Part shown: positions 52,484-62,267 of the stretch, piece after piece | Layout of the letters: each line of letters opens with the position of its first letter | Position numbering within the stretch: the first letter of the stretch is position 1 | NCBI GenBank assembly: GCA_023402845.1 | Contig: JAEYFP010000016.1 | Coordinates: 310,001 to 374,000, forward strand | Direction of reading: 5' to 3' | Source: Bacillota bacterium | Lineage (GTDB): Bacteria; Bacillota; Clostridia; Lachnospirales; Lachnospiraceae | Length of the DNA stretch: 64,000 nt | Notes under the pieces: generated by a model | Seen by the model: the letters and a program-made list of their open reading frames with translations, nothing else | What the model was told of the DNA's origin: nothing | Database searches by the model: none | Program-made: the position numbers and the translations under genes

Positions 52484-53008
52484 CTAATTAAAATCAACTG
52501 TCTCTTCCTGTAATGCCAGCATCAGTGCTTTCTTTTCCTCTTCCCCAAGCGATATTGCGCATTGTCCTTCAATGATTTCTTTTGTATAAACATAACAACC
52601 ATCACTGCTATGTACCGAATTTAAAATAAAACCCGTCTGATTATCATTTAACAATGCAATGCTGAAACTGAGCTTTCCGCCCATCTCCTTGAATGCATCA
52701 TACTTCACAATACCAACTCTTTGATAAGTGTCCCGTAAATTTTCAATAATTTTTTTGATATCGCGCTTATTTTTTTCCGCAGCAGCTTTTAGTGAACTGA
52801 TATCATTAAAAACGCTGGCAATTTCTTCTTCGAGACTTTTCGCTTTCTTTCCCTGCATAAACTTATCATAGCTTTTTTTCAAGCTGCTGTACTTTCCTAA
52901 TAAAACAAAAAGTACAATAAAAACCGTAATTAATAATACAAATAAAATGATGAACAGAATTCCCGGATCCATCTCCAATCCAAGAACTGAAAACAAATTG
53001 CTTGTCAT
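52484..53008 (-). CDS. DUF4446-family membrane-anchored protein
   Basis: A 174-residue protein with one N-terminal membrane helix (residues 15-40) followed by a coiled-coil stretch (45-95) and a small beta-rich domain (YDAFKEMGGKLSFSIALLNDNQTGFILNSVHS). The last part is the DUF4446 signature, and this gene commonly lies next to parB in Clostridia. Its role is unknown; position suggests a link with the chromosome-partition genes. Confidence 0.88.
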   Translation of the reverse strand: MTSNLFSVLGLEMDPGILFIILFVLLITVFIVLFVLLGKYSSLKKSYDKFMQGKKAKSLEEEIASVFNDISSLKAAAEKNKRDIKKIIENLRDTYQRVGIVKYDAFKEMGGKLSFSIALLNDNQTGFILNSVHSSDGCYVYTKEIIEGQCAISLGEEEKKALMLALQEETVDFN

Positions 53009-53054
53009 TTATTTTATACTCCTCTCAAGTACCTTACATTAACTTTTTATATTT

Positions 53055-53945
53055 TTATTTTGATATACTCATAAATAAATCCATTAAACGCTCCAAATCT
53101 TCTTTGGAATAATAATCAATCTCAATTTTTCCTTTTTCATTATCTTTCGCTTGAATCTGTACCTTAGTACCAAGAGAAATTTTTAACTTTTCTTCAAGAT
53201 CCCGATAAATAAAATCCAATTCAACAGCAGTTTTCTTCTTCTCTTTTTTAGGTTTATTCAGATCTTTTACAAACTTTTCAATATCACGAACGGACAGCTT
53301 CTCATCAAATACCTTTTGTGCCATTGTATATTGAAGCTCCGGATCTCCGATTGCTAATAACGCTCTGGCATGTCCAGGCGAAATCATCTCAGTAATGACC
53401 ATATGCTGTACTTCATCATTTAACTTCAATAAACGCATAGAATTCGTTACGGCGGCCCTGCTCTTTGAAACACGCTCCGCAACCTCGTCCTGCTTTAAAT
53501 TAAATTCTGTAAGCAATCTTTTGTAAGCTTGCGCTTCTTCAATTGGATTTAAATCCTCTCTTTGAATATTCTCAATTAACGAAATTTCTACAATTTCCTG
53601 TTCCGAATAGTTACGGATAATAACAGGAACTTCCTTTAATCCGGCAAGCTTTGCTGCTCTCCATCTTCTTTCTCCAGCAATAATTTCATAATAATCTTTC
53701 CGATCCTGTACAAGAATCGGCTGAATAATTCCAAACTGCTTAATGGATTCTGCCAATTCTTGAAGTGCATCCTCATCAAAATTTTTACGTGGCTGCTCTC
53801 TATTTGGTTCCACCTTTGTAATTTTTACATATTTATCAGGAGTGACTGCGGATTCCGCTTCTCCTTTTTTATTTTTTCCTTTTCCTTCAATTGCAACCTC
53901 TGGAATCAAAGCATCCAGTCCCTTGCCTAAACCTCTTGCAGCCAT
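53055..53945 (-). CDS. parB: Chromosome-partitioning protein ParB (Spo0J)
   Basis: A 296-residue CTP-dependent DNA clamp. The N-terminal basic start is ARGLGKGLDALIP. The ParB/Srx CTP-binding domain contains IIAGERRWRAAKLAGLKEVPVI, and the helix-turn-helix is DEVAERVSKSRAAVTNSMRLLKL. A C-terminal dimer domain ends in LERLMDLFMSISK. It loads at parS, here 54922-54937, and works with ParA, 55 bp upstream. Confidence 0.96.
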   Translation of the reverse strand: MAARGLGKGLDALIPEVAIEGKGKNKKGEAESAVTPDKYVKITKVEPNREQPRKNFDEDALQELAESIKQFGIIQPILVQDRKDYYEIIAGERRWRAAKLAGLKEVPVIIRNYSEQEIVEISLIENIQREDLNPIEEAQAYKRLLTEFNLKQDEVAERVSKSRAAVTNSMRLLKLNDEVQHMVITEMISPGHARALLAIGDPELQYTMAQKVFDEKLSVRDIEKFVKDLNKPKKEKKKTAVELDFIYRDLEEKLKISLGTKVQIQAKDNEKGKIEIDYYSKEDLERLMDLFMSISK

Positions 53946-54000
53946 GTTAATCTCCTTTTATGTACAGTTTTATTTCAAGCTTATCCATTTAGAATAAAAA

Positions 54001-54762
54001 TTAATTATGATTAATAACTTCTTCCGCTAGTGCGGCATAATTTTCTGCTCCCACCGATTTTGAATCATAAAAGCAAATCGGCATTCCATGGCTCGGAGCT
54101 TCTGCCAGACGAATATTTCTGGGTATCAATGTGCTATATACATTTTGCTTCAAATTTGCCTTTACATTTTCTACAACCTGCGCCGACAAATTTGTCCTTG
54201 AATCATACATAGTAAATACAACCCCATCAATATTCAGATCCTCATTCAATCTTTTTTTAACAAGATTGATCGTATAAATTAATTGGCTCAATCCTTCCAG
54301 TGCATAATATTCACACTGAATAGGAACCAATACAGAATCTGCTGTTGTCATAGCATTTACAGTCAACATACTTAAAGAAGGAGGACAATCAATAATAATA
54401 AAATCATAATCTTCCTTTATCCAATCCACTTCCTGCTTTAATATGTACTCCTTCTTATCCACGCCAATCATTTCAATTTCTGCTGCGGCCAGATTTACAT
54501 TTGCAGGCAATACAGAAAGATTTTCAAAAACGCTTTTAATAATGCAATCTTGAATTGAACATTCCCCTAATAATAATTCATAAATCGTATTGTCCAATGC
54601 ATTTTTATCAATTCCAAAACCACTCGTAGCGTTTCCCTGCGGGTCACTATCAATAACTAGAATTCGCTTACCCTTCTGTGCTAGAGCGGCAGATAAATTA
54701 ATAGCTGTAGTTGTCTTGCCAACGCCGCCTTTTTGATTAGCAATTGCAATAACTTTTCCCAT
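54001..54762 (-). CDS. parA: Chromosome-partitioning ATPase ParA (Soj)
   Basis: A 253-residue deviant-Walker-A ATPase. KGGVGKTTTAINLSAAL is at residues 11-27, with the signature lysine at position 11. Walker B is FIIIDCPPSLSMLTVNA. It binds DNA non-specifically as an ATP dimer and, in Soj homologues, also tunes DnaA. It lies next to parB with parS upstream. Confidence 0.96.
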   Translation of the reverse strand: MGKVIAIANQKGGVGKTTTAINLSAALAQKGKRILVIDSDPQGNATSGFGIDKNALDNTIYELLLGECSIQDCIIKSVFENLSVLPANVNLAAAEIEMIGVDKKEYILKQEVDWIKEDYDFIIIDCPPSLSMLTVNAMTTADSVLVPIQCEYYALEGLSQLIYTINLVKKRLNEDLNIDGVVFTMYDSRTNLSAQVVENVKANLKQNVYSTLIPRNIRLAEAPSHGMPICFYDSKSVGAENYAALAEEVINHN

Positions 54763-54896
54763 TATAATCCTCTTTATACTTTCCTCTTCCTAACACAACT
54801 TAGTGCGCTAATTATCAGTATACCGTAAGCAAATCTATTTTTCAATCACTCTTTCTAAAAATGTTTTACATCTAATTTAAAATAGCAGCTTAATAA

Positions 54897-54904
54897 TGTT
54901 TCAC
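54897..54904 (+). other. parS-like half-site
   Basis: TGTTTCAC matches one arm of parS and is followed by AAAATT in place of the second arm. It lies 18 bp from the intact site and may be a decayed copy. Confidence 0.4.
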
Positions 54905-54921
54905 AAAATTTTTATATAAAA

Positions 54922-54937
54922 TGTTTCACGTGAAACA
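54922..54937. other. parS centromere site
   Basis: TGTTTCACGTGAAACA is a perfect match to the bacterial parS palindrome. It lies between the parA and coiled-coil genes, near oriC, where ParB loading is expected. Confidence 0.97.
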
Positions 54938-54942
54938 AACTA

Positions 54943-55494
54943 TTAATTTCTATTATGCAGTTCTATCATATCATCTATCTTTTTCATAATAGACTTTAAT
55001 TCTAGCTTTGTTCTTACAGGATCACTATCTATAAACTTACTGCAAAGTTCTAATCTATGATTAATTTTTTGAAAATCATCAAAAGTAAAAACATTTATGA
55101 ATGAATTTTCATCATCTTGATACAAAGGTTTTATAATCTCTTCAGGTAATTCTGTTTTCATAAGAGAACCTAATTGTTCCAGTTTTTTAACTTTCTCATT
55201 ATAATAAATCATCTGTTCATAAACAGTCTCATTGAATTTGATTAACTTTTCTTTTTCTGTTTGCAAATCATTTATCTTTTCTTTATTTGTACTAACAATG
55301 TTTCTTGGAGAGAAAATACCATAATCAATATCTTCATTTTTTGCTAATTGCAAAATATTCTCTTCCAGTTCTCCAATTTTTGATGAATTATTATCATGCA
55401 ACAATTTTAAACGAATTTCTTCCTTGCTGAATTCTATAAATAATTCATCTACGATCTTTTGACTCTTTCTATTTGCATTATTTTTTTCATCCAT
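54943..55494 (-). CDS. Unknown coiled-coil protein between rsmG and parA
   Basis: I do not recognise this 183-residue protein. Most of it is predicted coiled-coil, about residues 5-115 (IVDELFIEFSKEEIRLKLL..., IVSTNKEKINDLQTEKEKLIKF), with a second helical part from 150 on (MKKIDDMIELH). It has no membrane helix. The general look resembles the dimer stems of sensor kinases, but there is no kinase domain. Its stop codon is 5 bp from the parS site, and it lies 21 bp upstream of rsmG's stop in the same direction. Confidence 0.7.
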   Translation of the reverse strand: MDEKNNANRKSQKIVDELFIEFSKEEIRLKLLHDNNSSKIGELEENILQLAKNEDIDYGIFSPRNIVSTNKEKINDLQTEKEKLIKFNETVYEQMIYYNEKVKKLEQLGSLMKTELPEEIIKPLYQDDENSFINVFTFDDFQKINHRLELCSKFIDSDPVRTKLELKSIMKKIDDMIELHNRN

Positions 55495-55515
55495 TGTATA
55501 GTTTCCTTATCAAAA

Positions 55516-56235
55516 TTAATTAATTGGCTCTTTACTTGGAATACCTGCTTTTCTTGGATATTTATCTTTCGTTTTTTCAATTTTTTTGATAATTACTAAA
55601 GTACGTCCCATATCTGTATTAGGAAGTTTTAATTCTTCAATTTTCTCAATTTTTCCACCTAATACATAAACTGCTCTTTTTGCTTCATTAATTTCTTCCT
55701 TTGCAGCTTCGGTTTTATAAGAAATAAAATATCCCCCCTCTTTCACAAAAGGAATGCAGTATTCTGAGAGTGTAGATAAATTAGCAACTGCCCGCGAAGT
55801 ACAAATATCAAATTGTTCTCTATAAGCAATCTGATGAGACAAATCCTCAGCTCGTCCATGAACAGCCCTAATATTCTGCAATTGCAGTTTTTCAATAACG
55901 GTATTCAAAAATTTAATTCTTTTATTCAAGGAATCCAATAAAACAATTTCTACATTCGGATACAAAATTTTAATTGGAATTCCCGGAAAACCAGCACCTG
56001 TTCCCAAGTCTAAAATAGTTTGCTTTTTTAACGTAATATAATTAGCAATTGTTAGACTATCCACAAAATGCTTATCAATCACTTCTTGCAGCTCGGTAAT
56101 TGCAGTCAGGTTCATAAAAGAATTCCATTCAAGCAATAATTCATAATATTGTGTAAATTGAATTAACTGTATATCTGTCAATGTAATATTCCATTTTTTT
56201 AAAGAGCAACTAAGTGCATTCATTTTATATTTCAT
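55516..56235 (-). CDS. rsmG: 16S rRNA (guanine(527)-N7)-methyltransferase
   Basis: A 239-residue SAM-dependent enzyme. Family marks are FMNLTAITELQEVIDKHFVDSLTI, ILDLGTGAGFPGIPIKILYP (SAM loop) and CTSRAVANLSTLSEYC. It starts at 56235 (weak site AGGTAA), overlapping the mnmG stop region by 11 bp; an ATG at 56223 is possible. Order mnmE-mnmG-rsmG-parA is conserved around bacterial origins. Confidence 0.95.
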   Translation of the reverse strand: MKYKMNALSCSLKKWNITLTDIQLIQFTQYYELLLEWNSFMNLTAITELQEVIDKHFVDSLTIANYITLKKQTILDLGTGAGFPGIPIKILYPNVEIVLLDSLNKRIKFLNTVIEKLQLQNIRAVHGRAEDLSHQIAYREQFDICTSRAVANLSTLSEYCIPFVKEGGYFISYKTEAAKEEINEAKRAVYVLGGKIEKIEELKLPNTDMGRTLVIIKKIEKTKDKYPRKAGIPSKEPIN

Positions 56236-58129
56236 CAACTTTACCTGTTTTTTTCTGTTCCAAATAAACCAACAATACAGAAATATCTGCCGGAGAAACA
56301 CCAGATATCCTAGATGCCTGTCCAATAGATATTGGCTGATAAGTATTCAACTTCTGCTGTGCTTCTGTACGAAGTCCCTTCATCGACAAATAATTAATAT
56401 CCTTTGGAAGTTTCTTACCCTCCAGTTTTTTATAAGCCTCTACCTGTTTCAACTGTCTCCTAATATAACCTTCATACTTAATATTAATATTTACTTGTTC
56501 AATCACATCCTGTGGAAGTGAAGGTCTTCCCTCATCAATTTCGGCAATAACCTCATAAGACAATTCCGGTCTGCTAATTAACTCTGACAAATTGGAACCT
56601 GACTTTAATTCAGTACTTCCATATTTCCGTAATAACTCCTGAACCTTCTCGGAAGAACCAACATACGTATGACGCAAACGCAGCAACTCTTCTTCAATCA
56701 ATTGTTTCTTATTACACAATTCTTCATATTGTTTTTTTGTAACCAAACCAATTTCATAACCTTTTTTTCTAAGGCGAAGATCGGCATTATCCTGTCTTAA
56801 CAATAACCGATACTCAGCCCGCGAAGTCATCATTCGATAAGGCTCATGATTTTCTTTTGTCACAAGATCATCAATCAAAACACCGATGTATCCCTCTGAA
56901 CGATCAATAATAACAAGCTCACGGTCAAAAACAGAAAGAGCAGCATTAATGCCCGCAATTAATCCCTGTGCCGCTGCCTCCTCGTAACCGGAGCTTCCAT
57001 TAAACTGTCCGCCGCTGAATAAATTTTTTATTGCTTTAAATTCAAGTGTCGGTGCCAGCTGTCTAGGATCAATACAATCATATTCAATTGCATAAGCATT
57101 TCTTACAATTTTACAATGCTCCAACCCCGGAATAGTTCTATACATCGAAACTTGAACATCCTCAGGAAGTGAGCTGGACATTCCGCCTACATACATCTCA
57201 TTTGTACAAATTCCTTCCGGCTCAATAAAAACCTGATGACGATCCTTATCGGCAAACCTCACTACTTTATCTTCAATAGAAGGGCAGTACCGAGGGCCGG
57301 TACCCTCAATAACTCCGGCATAAATCGGCGAACGATCTAAATTATTTCTGATAATCTCATGTGTTTGTTCATTTGTATAAGTAAGAAAACAAGAAACCTG
57401 TTTTTTCTGAATCAATTCTGGATCAGTAGAAAATGAAAAGGGAACAACTCTCTTATCACCAAACTGTTCTTCCATTTTTGAAAAATCAATCGTTCGTTTA
57501 TCCATCCTCGCAGGCGTACCCGTCTTAAACCGAAATAATGTAACACCGGCAGCTTTTAAGGAATCTGATAAATGATTTGCGGCCTGTAATCCATTCGGCC
57601 CGGTATAAGTAATCGCTTCTCCGCAAAGACACCTTGCCTTCAGATAAGTACCCGTGCATAAAACAACTGACTTTGCACGATAAATACCGCCAGAAACAAT
57701 TTTAACACCCTTTACAACTTGATCCTCTATTATTAATTCTGATACTTCTGCCTGTTTAATGGACAAATGTTCCTGATTTTCCAAAACCATTCTCATTGTC
57801 CTGGAATATCCCTCTTTATCAGCTTGTGCTCTAAGTGAATGAACGGCAGGACCTTTGGATACATTCAGCATCTTTGACTGTATAAAGGTCTTATCAATAT
57901 TTTTTCCCATCTCTCCGCCAAGTGCATCAATTTCCCTTACAAGATGACCTTTTGAACTTCCGCCGATATTCGGATTGCATGGCATTAATGCAATACTATT
58001 AATACTTACCGTAAAGAGAATTGTTTCCAGACCAAGCCTTGCACTTGCAAGTGCAGCTTCACAGCCGGCATGCCCTCCCCCGACAACAACTACATCATAA
58101 TTTTCTTCAAAAGACATTTTATCACTCAT
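56225..58129 (-). CDS. mnmG: tRNA uridine 5-carboxymethylaminomethyl modification enzyme MnmG (GidA)
   Basis: A 634-residue FAD-dependent enzyme that with MnmE modifies U34 of several tRNAs. The dinucleotide-binding motif is DVVVVGGGHAGCEAA (residues 12-26). PCNPNIGGSSKGHLVREIDALGG and GTGPRYCPSIEDKVVRF are family signatures. The start is ambiguous: the ATG at 58129 sits very close to AGAGG, and an ATG at 58117 is in frame. It lies 9 bp after mnmE. Confidence 0.95.
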   Translation of the reverse strand: MSDKMSFEENYDVVVVGGGHAGCEAALASARLGLETILFTVSINSIALMPCNPNIGGSSKGHLVREIDALGGEMGKNIDKTFIQSKMLNVSKGPAVHSLRAQADKEGYSRTMRMVLENQEHLSIKQAEVSELIIEDQVVKGVKIVSGGIYRAKSVVLCTGTYLKARCLCGEAITYTGPNGLQAANHLSDSLKAAGVTLFRFKTGTPARMDKRTIDFSKMEEQFGDKRVVPFSFSTDPELIQKKQVSCFLTYTNEQTHEIIRNNLDRSPIYAGVIEGTGPRYCPSIEDKVVRFADKDRHQVFIEPEGICTNEMYVGGMSSSLPEDVQVSMYRTIPGLEHCKIVRNAYAIEYDCIDPRQLAPTLEFKAIKNLFSGGQFNGSSGYEEAAAQGLIAGINAALSVFDRELVIIDRSEGYIGVLIDDLVTKENHEPYRMMTSRAEYRLLLRQDNADLRLRKKGYEIGLVTKKQYEELCNKKQLIEEELLRLRHTYVGSSEKVQELLRKYGSTELKSGSNLSELISRPELSYEVIAEIDEGRPSLPQDVIEQVNINIKYEGYIRRQLKQVEAYKKLEGKKLPKDINYLSMKGLRTEAQQKLNTYQPISIGQASRISGVSPADISVLLVYLEQKKTGKVDEI

Positions 58130-58138
58130 TTCCTCTAT

Positions 58139-59515
58139 CTATTTTCCCATGCAAAATTTCGCAAAAATTTCATTGACAACATCTTCTTCTATTTGTTCGC
58201 CAATAATTCTACCGAGATCATCATAAGCATTTGTCAAATCAATCGAATAAAAATCCTCAGGCATCCCTGAATCAATACTTTGCAAAACCTCTCTTAAACT
58301 TCTTTCCGTATCGCATAACAAATCTTTATGACGCACATTTGTAATAAACACCTCATCATTATAATTCATGCGGCCAGATAAAAATAATTCTTTTATATAA
58401 AGTTTGAATTCTGAAATTCCTATTTCATCCTTGGCAGAAATTTGTATAATTCTGCTGTCCGTATATTTTTTAATATCTTCAGCACGAACAACCTGCTTCA
58501 AATCACTTTTGTTCAATAAAATAATCGTTTGCTTATTTTTAATAAAGTCAAATAATTCTAAATCCATATCATCAAGTGAAACAGACGAATCAATCAGCAT
58601 CAAAATCAAATCTGCTTCGTTTGCATATTTCATAGCTCGTTCAACACCTATTTTTTCAACAAGATCATTCGTATTTCTGATTCCTGCCGTATCTGTAATA
58701 TTTAATGAAATTCCATCTATTTGAATTGTTTCTTCTAAAGCATCCCTTGTCGTACCTGCAATTTCAGTCACAATTGCCCGATCCTCTCCGACAAGTACAT
58801 TTAACAAAGATGATTTTCCAACATTCGGTTTTCCGATTATCACCGTATTGATACCCTCTGATAAAACTCTTCCATCTCGAAACGAATCAGAAAGCAGATG
58901 AACCTGTTCATACAAATTCTGAACTTTTTCCTTTAAATCATCCGGATATCCATCAAGACTAATATGCTCAGGATCATCCAAAGCAGATTCAATAAATGCA
59001 ATTTCATATAAAATTGCCTCCCTGATCTGTTTTATTTTCTCGTATAACTTTCCTGTCAATTGATTTAACGAATTATGTAACGCATATTGATTTTTTGAAT
59101 GAATCACATCTATCACTGCTTCCGCTTCCGATAAATCAATTCTTCCATTTAAAAAAGCTCTCTTCGTAAATTCTCCAGGTTCCGCAGCTCTTGCTCCATA
59201 TTTAATAACTGTTTCCAGAATACGATTCATAATCAGAATGCCGCCATGACAATTAATCTCAATCGTGTCTTCTTTTGTAAAGCTGTTAGGGCCCTTCATA
59301 ACCAGCAGCAAAACCTCATCAATCAGTTCCTTATCATCAAATAAAAAACCATAGTATACATGATGACTCTGAAAAAAAGTTAACTCTTTTTGATTTTTTA
59401 ATCGGAACAGCTTTGATGCAATCAAAAAAGCTTCAGCACCACTTATTCTGATAATTCCGATTCCTGCCGGATTCATGCCGGTTGCAATAGCGGCAATCGT
59501 TTCTGAATGAATCAT
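58139..59515 (-). CDS. mnmE: tRNA modification GTPase MnmE (TrmE)
   Basis: A 458-residue protein: an N-terminal formyl-THF-binding domain (IAAIATGMNPAGIGIIRISG), a helical domain and an inserted G domain. G1 is GKPNVGKSSLLN, G3 is DTAGIR, and G4 is LNKSDL. It ends in FCMGK, the family's conserved C-terminal C-x-GK. The start at 59515 follows TTAGGAGATTAT; a longer frame to 59545 is rejected on that ground. Confidence 0.96.
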   Translation of the reverse strand: MIHSETIAAIATGMNPAGIGIIRISGAEAFLIASKLFRLKNQKELTFFQSHHVYYGFLFDDKELIDEVLLLVMKGPNSFTKEDTIEINCHGGILIMNRILETVIKYGARAAEPGEFTKRAFLNGRIDLSEAEAVIDVIHSKNQYALHNSLNQLTGKLYEKIKQIREAILYEIAFIESALDDPEHISLDGYPDDLKEKVQNLYEQVHLLSDSFRDGRVLSEGINTVIIGKPNVGKSSLLNVLVGEDRAIVTEIAGTTRDALEETIQIDGISLNITDTAGIRNTNDLVEKIGVERAMKYANEADLILMLIDSSVSLDDMDLELFDFIKNKQTIILLNKSDLKQVVRAEDIKKYTDSRIIQISAKDEIGISEFKLYIKELFLSGRMNYNDEVFITNVRHKDLLCDTERSLREVLQSIDSGMPEDFYSIDLTNAYDDLGRIIGEQIEEDVVNEIFAKFCMGK

Positions 59516-59616
59516 ATAATCTCCTAAAAAAATTTCTCTATGCAATAAATATTATAACCCGGTCGTTTTATAAAAAACAACCGGATTATATGATCAATAA
59601 CAGAAATATATAATTT

Positions 59617-60303
59617 TTACTTATTCAATGTAATAATAACTCTTCTGAAGGGCTCTTCTCCCTCACTATGTGTACTTACATATTTATCATTTTGCAGAGC
59701 AGAATGAATAACACGTCTTTCATAAGGATTCATAGGCTCTAAAGTTACCGGCCTTTTTGTTCTTTTTACTTTATAAGCCAAATTCTTTGCAAGATTTTCA
59801 AGTGTTTCTTTTCTTCTCTTCCTGTAATTTTCCGTATCTACCTTTACACGAATATAATCTGCACTGCCCTTATTAACAACAAGGCTTGTCAGATATTGAA
59901 GAGAATCAAGAGTCTGTCCACGTTTACCAATCAGAACACCCATTTCCTTACCACTCAATTCAATATCCATCTCATTTTCATGAAAATCAACGGAAATTTC
60001 CACTTCCATATTCATTGCCTTAAATACCTGGCTCAAAAAATCTTTTGGATCATTTACAGAAGCTACTGCAGAAGAATCTTCCTCTTTTTGAGAGACAATA
60101 TTGCTGATCTTGTTTTTTGCTTCAACTTTTTCTTCTTTTATTTTTGCTCTTATAACAGCAGGTTTACTGGCAAATCCTAAAAAGCCTGAAGTTCCTTTTT
60201 CAATTACTTCATAATCCAGCTTATCACTTGTAACCATCAATTTCTGACATGCATCCGTAATTGCATCATCAACAGTTTTCCCAGATACTTCAATATACTC
60301 CAT
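59617..60303 (-). CDS. jag: RNA-binding protein KhpB (Jag)
   Basis: A 228-residue protein with an N-terminal Jag domain (EYIEVSGKTVDDAITDACQKL...GTSGFLGFASKPAVIRAKI), a KH domain with the GKRGQTLDSLQYLTSLVVN loop (about 120-150) and a C-terminal R3H domain (LEPMNPYERRVIHSALQND...SHSEGEEPFRRVIITL). It binds RNA and is linked to cell elongation in other Firmicutes. It follows yidC by 11 bp. Confidence 0.95.
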   Translation of the reverse strand: MEYIEVSGKTVDDAITDACQKLMVTSDKLDYEVIEKGTSGFLGFASKPAVIRAKIKEEKVEAKNKISNIVSQKEEDSSAVASVNDPKDFLSQVFKAMNMEVEISVDFHENEMDIELSGKEMGVLIGKRGQTLDSLQYLTSLVVNKGSADYIRVKVDTENYRKRRKETLENLAKNLAYKVKRTKRPVTLEPMNPYERRVIHSALQNDKYVSTHSEGEEPFRRVIITLNK

Positions 60304-60314
60304 AAAATAGCCTC

Positions 60315-61631
60315 CTACTTATTATTTTTTTCATTATACTGCTTTACCATATTTGCCTTTGAAGCAATACTTCCGGCCTTTACACCTTTATTATAATATT
60401 CCGTTGCCTTCTTTACAGCTTGCTCTTTATCAGACTGTGGCTTTTCAATTTTGTTATTGTCAACAATTGTCTTAGTACTTATTTTTGCACTGTTTGTAAC
60501 AGTTTGAGACGGAACTCCAAGCTTATCTCTCTTTTTCTTCGCTTTTTCAACATTCTTTCTAATTACTTCATCTAGATCTTCTTTATCAAGATGCTTATTA
60601 ATAGCAATCTGCTGAATACTTCTGATAACTGCACCCGCAATCCAGTAAAGTCCCATACCGGCAGGAAGTGTAAAACAGAAAACAGCAGACATAGCAGGCA
60701 TCATGACATTCATTGTCTTCATAGAAGAAGCCATTGTACTCTGCTGATCCGTAGTCGCTTCCGGCTGCGGCATTAGCTTTGTATTCAGCCATTGTGTCAA
60801 AGCAGCCAAAACAGGAATCATCACAGCTCCTATTACCAATAAATAAGAACCTGTCGAAAAAGCCTCCTTCAATATATAAGAAGGAGAATTTGAAATATTC
60901 AATCCCAAAAAGGAATTATATCTTTCAATCAAATCAAGAGAACCGGTTCCAGAAGCATTTGTAACCAAATTCTTTAAACTTTCAAAATTACCTGATGCAT
61001 AAATGTTATGCCATTCAGAAGTTGATGCCTTATTTAAAATATCAATTACGGTATTTGTAATATATTCCGTATTGCCGCCCGTAAATAACTCATTGGAAAA
61101 CTGCTTGCTGAATTGTGAAGCACTAGAGAAATTTTCCGTATTTTGAATAAATTCAAGGCTGCCCGGCTGTTCAATAAACTTTGAAACAAAAGGAATAAAA
61201 GCTTGTTTAACGGTATCAACATATGCCGGTATATTATAAATAACACGATATAATGCAAATAAAATCGGCATTTGTATAACTAACTGGAGGCAACTGCCGG
61301 TCGGAGAAGTTCCGTATTTCTCATAAACCGCTTTTGTTTCTTCATTCATTCTTGTCATTGATTCATTATCTTTTTTATTTTTGTATTTTGCCTGAATTGC
61401 CTGGAGTTCAGGATTCATTTTAGCCGAAAGCTTGGAAAATTTCTGTTGTTTGATCGTAAGGGGCATCATACAAAGATAAATTACGAGTGTAAAAAGAATA
61501 ATGGAAAAGCCGATACTGGGAACACCTATCGCAGCCAGTCCATTAAAAATTGCATCCATAATATAACCAAGCAGCTTTGCAATAGGTCCTAATATTGCTC
61601 CGTCATTCTGTGTCAATAAAACATTAATCAA
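60315..61631 (-). CDS. yidC: Membrane protein insertase YidC
   Basis: A 438-residue Oxa1/YidC/Alb3 insertase. Core helices include GFSIILFTLVIYLCMMPLTIKQQKFSKLSAKMNPELQAIQAKYKNK and GSCLQLVIQMPILFALYRVIYNIPAYV; the Arg in the groove belongs to the QQKFSKLS...region or YRVIY. A long insert lies between helices 2 and 3. The start is TTG at 61631, nine bases after AAGGAGG; a frame extending to 61670 has no site. The C-terminus is basic and lysine-rich, as in ribosome-binding forms. Confidence 0.93.
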   Translation of the reverse strand: MINVLLTQNDGAILGPIAKLLGYIMDAIFNGLAAIGVPSIGFSIILFTLVIYLCMMPLTIKQQKFSKLSAKMNPELQAIQAKYKNKKDNESMTRMNEETKAVYEKYGTSPTGSCLQLVIQMPILFALYRVIYNIPAYVDTVKQAFIPFVSKFIEQPGSLEFIQNTENFSSASQFSKQFSNELFTGGNTEYITNTVIDILNKASTSEWHNIYASGNFESLKNLVTNASGTGSLDLIERYNSFLGLNISNSPSYILKEAFSTGSYLLVIGAVMIPVLAALTQWLNTKLMPQPEATTDQQSTMASSMKTMNVMMPAMSAVFCFTLPAGMGLYWIAGAVIRSIQQIAINKHLDKEDLDEVIRKNVEKAKKKRDKLGVPSQTVTNSAKISTKTIVDNNKIEKPQSDKEQAVKKATEYYNKGVKAGSIASKANMVKQYNEKNNK

Positions 61632-61669
61632 TTCGCATATCCTCCTTATTGTCAAAAAAACTGACAGCA

Positions 61670-61882
61670 TTAGGGAACAGGATCATATCCTCCTTTTGAA
61701 AAAGGATTGCATCTTATTATTCTCCAAATTGCTAATAAACTTCCTTTAAAAGCTCCATATTTTTCAATTGCTTCTAATCCATACTGTGAACAGGACGGAA
61801 TATAAGGACATTTTGTAGTTTTTAAACAAGAAATATACCTTTGATAGAACTTGATTATATTAATAAATAATTTTTTTATCAT
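61670..61882 (-). CDS. yidD: Membrane protein insertion efficiency factor YidD
   Basis: A 70-residue protein, KFYQRYISCLKTTKCPYIPSCSQYGLEAIEKYGAFKGSLLAIWRIIRCNPFSKGGYDPVP, which carries the full family signature including the CRYxPSCSxY motif. It assists YidC at the membrane. It sits between rnpA and yidC, as usual. Confidence 0.96.
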   Translation of the reverse strand: MIKKLFINIIKFYQRYISCLKTTKCPYIPSCSQYGLEAIEKYGAFKGSLLAIWRIIRCNPFSKGGYDPVP

Positions 61883-61889
61883 GATATTC

Positions 61890-62225
61890 TCATTTATAAA
61901 TACTATGAAGCTTCATTAAATGCAACAATGCACTTTCCATTTCGCGATATTCTATCGCATTTGCACCTTCCCGTGCAATGACTACTATGTCTAAACCACT
62001 ATTAAACATATTTTCATGCAGCCGATAGCTTTCTTTTACCAATCTTTTAATCCTGTGACGGATTACACTGTTTCCGACTTTTTTACTAACTGATATACCA
62101 ATTCTGTTCTTATTTGAATTGTTTTCCAACACATATAACACCAAATACTTATTAGCACGTGATCTGCCCTTTTTAAATACAACTTGAAAATCTTTGTTTT
62201 TCTTTAAAGACTCAGTAAATATCAT
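61890..62225 (-). CDS. rnpA: Ribonuclease P protein component
   Basis: A 111-residue basic protein that helps the P RNA process tRNA 5' ends. Typical pieces are SLKKNKDFQVVFKKGRSRANKYLVLY and RIGISVSKKVGNSVIRHRIKRLVKESYR, the RNR motif region. AAGGTAG precedes the start. It follows rpmH, as in most bacteria. Confidence 0.96.
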   Translation of the reverse strand: MIFTESLKKNKDFQVVFKKGRSRANKYLVLYVLENNSNKNRIGISVSKKVGNSVIRHRIKRLVKESYRLHENMFNSGLDIVVIAREGANAIEYREMESALLHLMKLHSIYK

Positions 62226-62267
62226 AAATTCTACCTTATAAAACTAACATTAAGACGATTACTTCCA

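Noticed and set aside
61632..61670. YidC start at the ATG at 61670
   Set aside because: It would translate through the AAGGAGG ribosome binding site; TTG at 61631 is correctly spaced behind that site.
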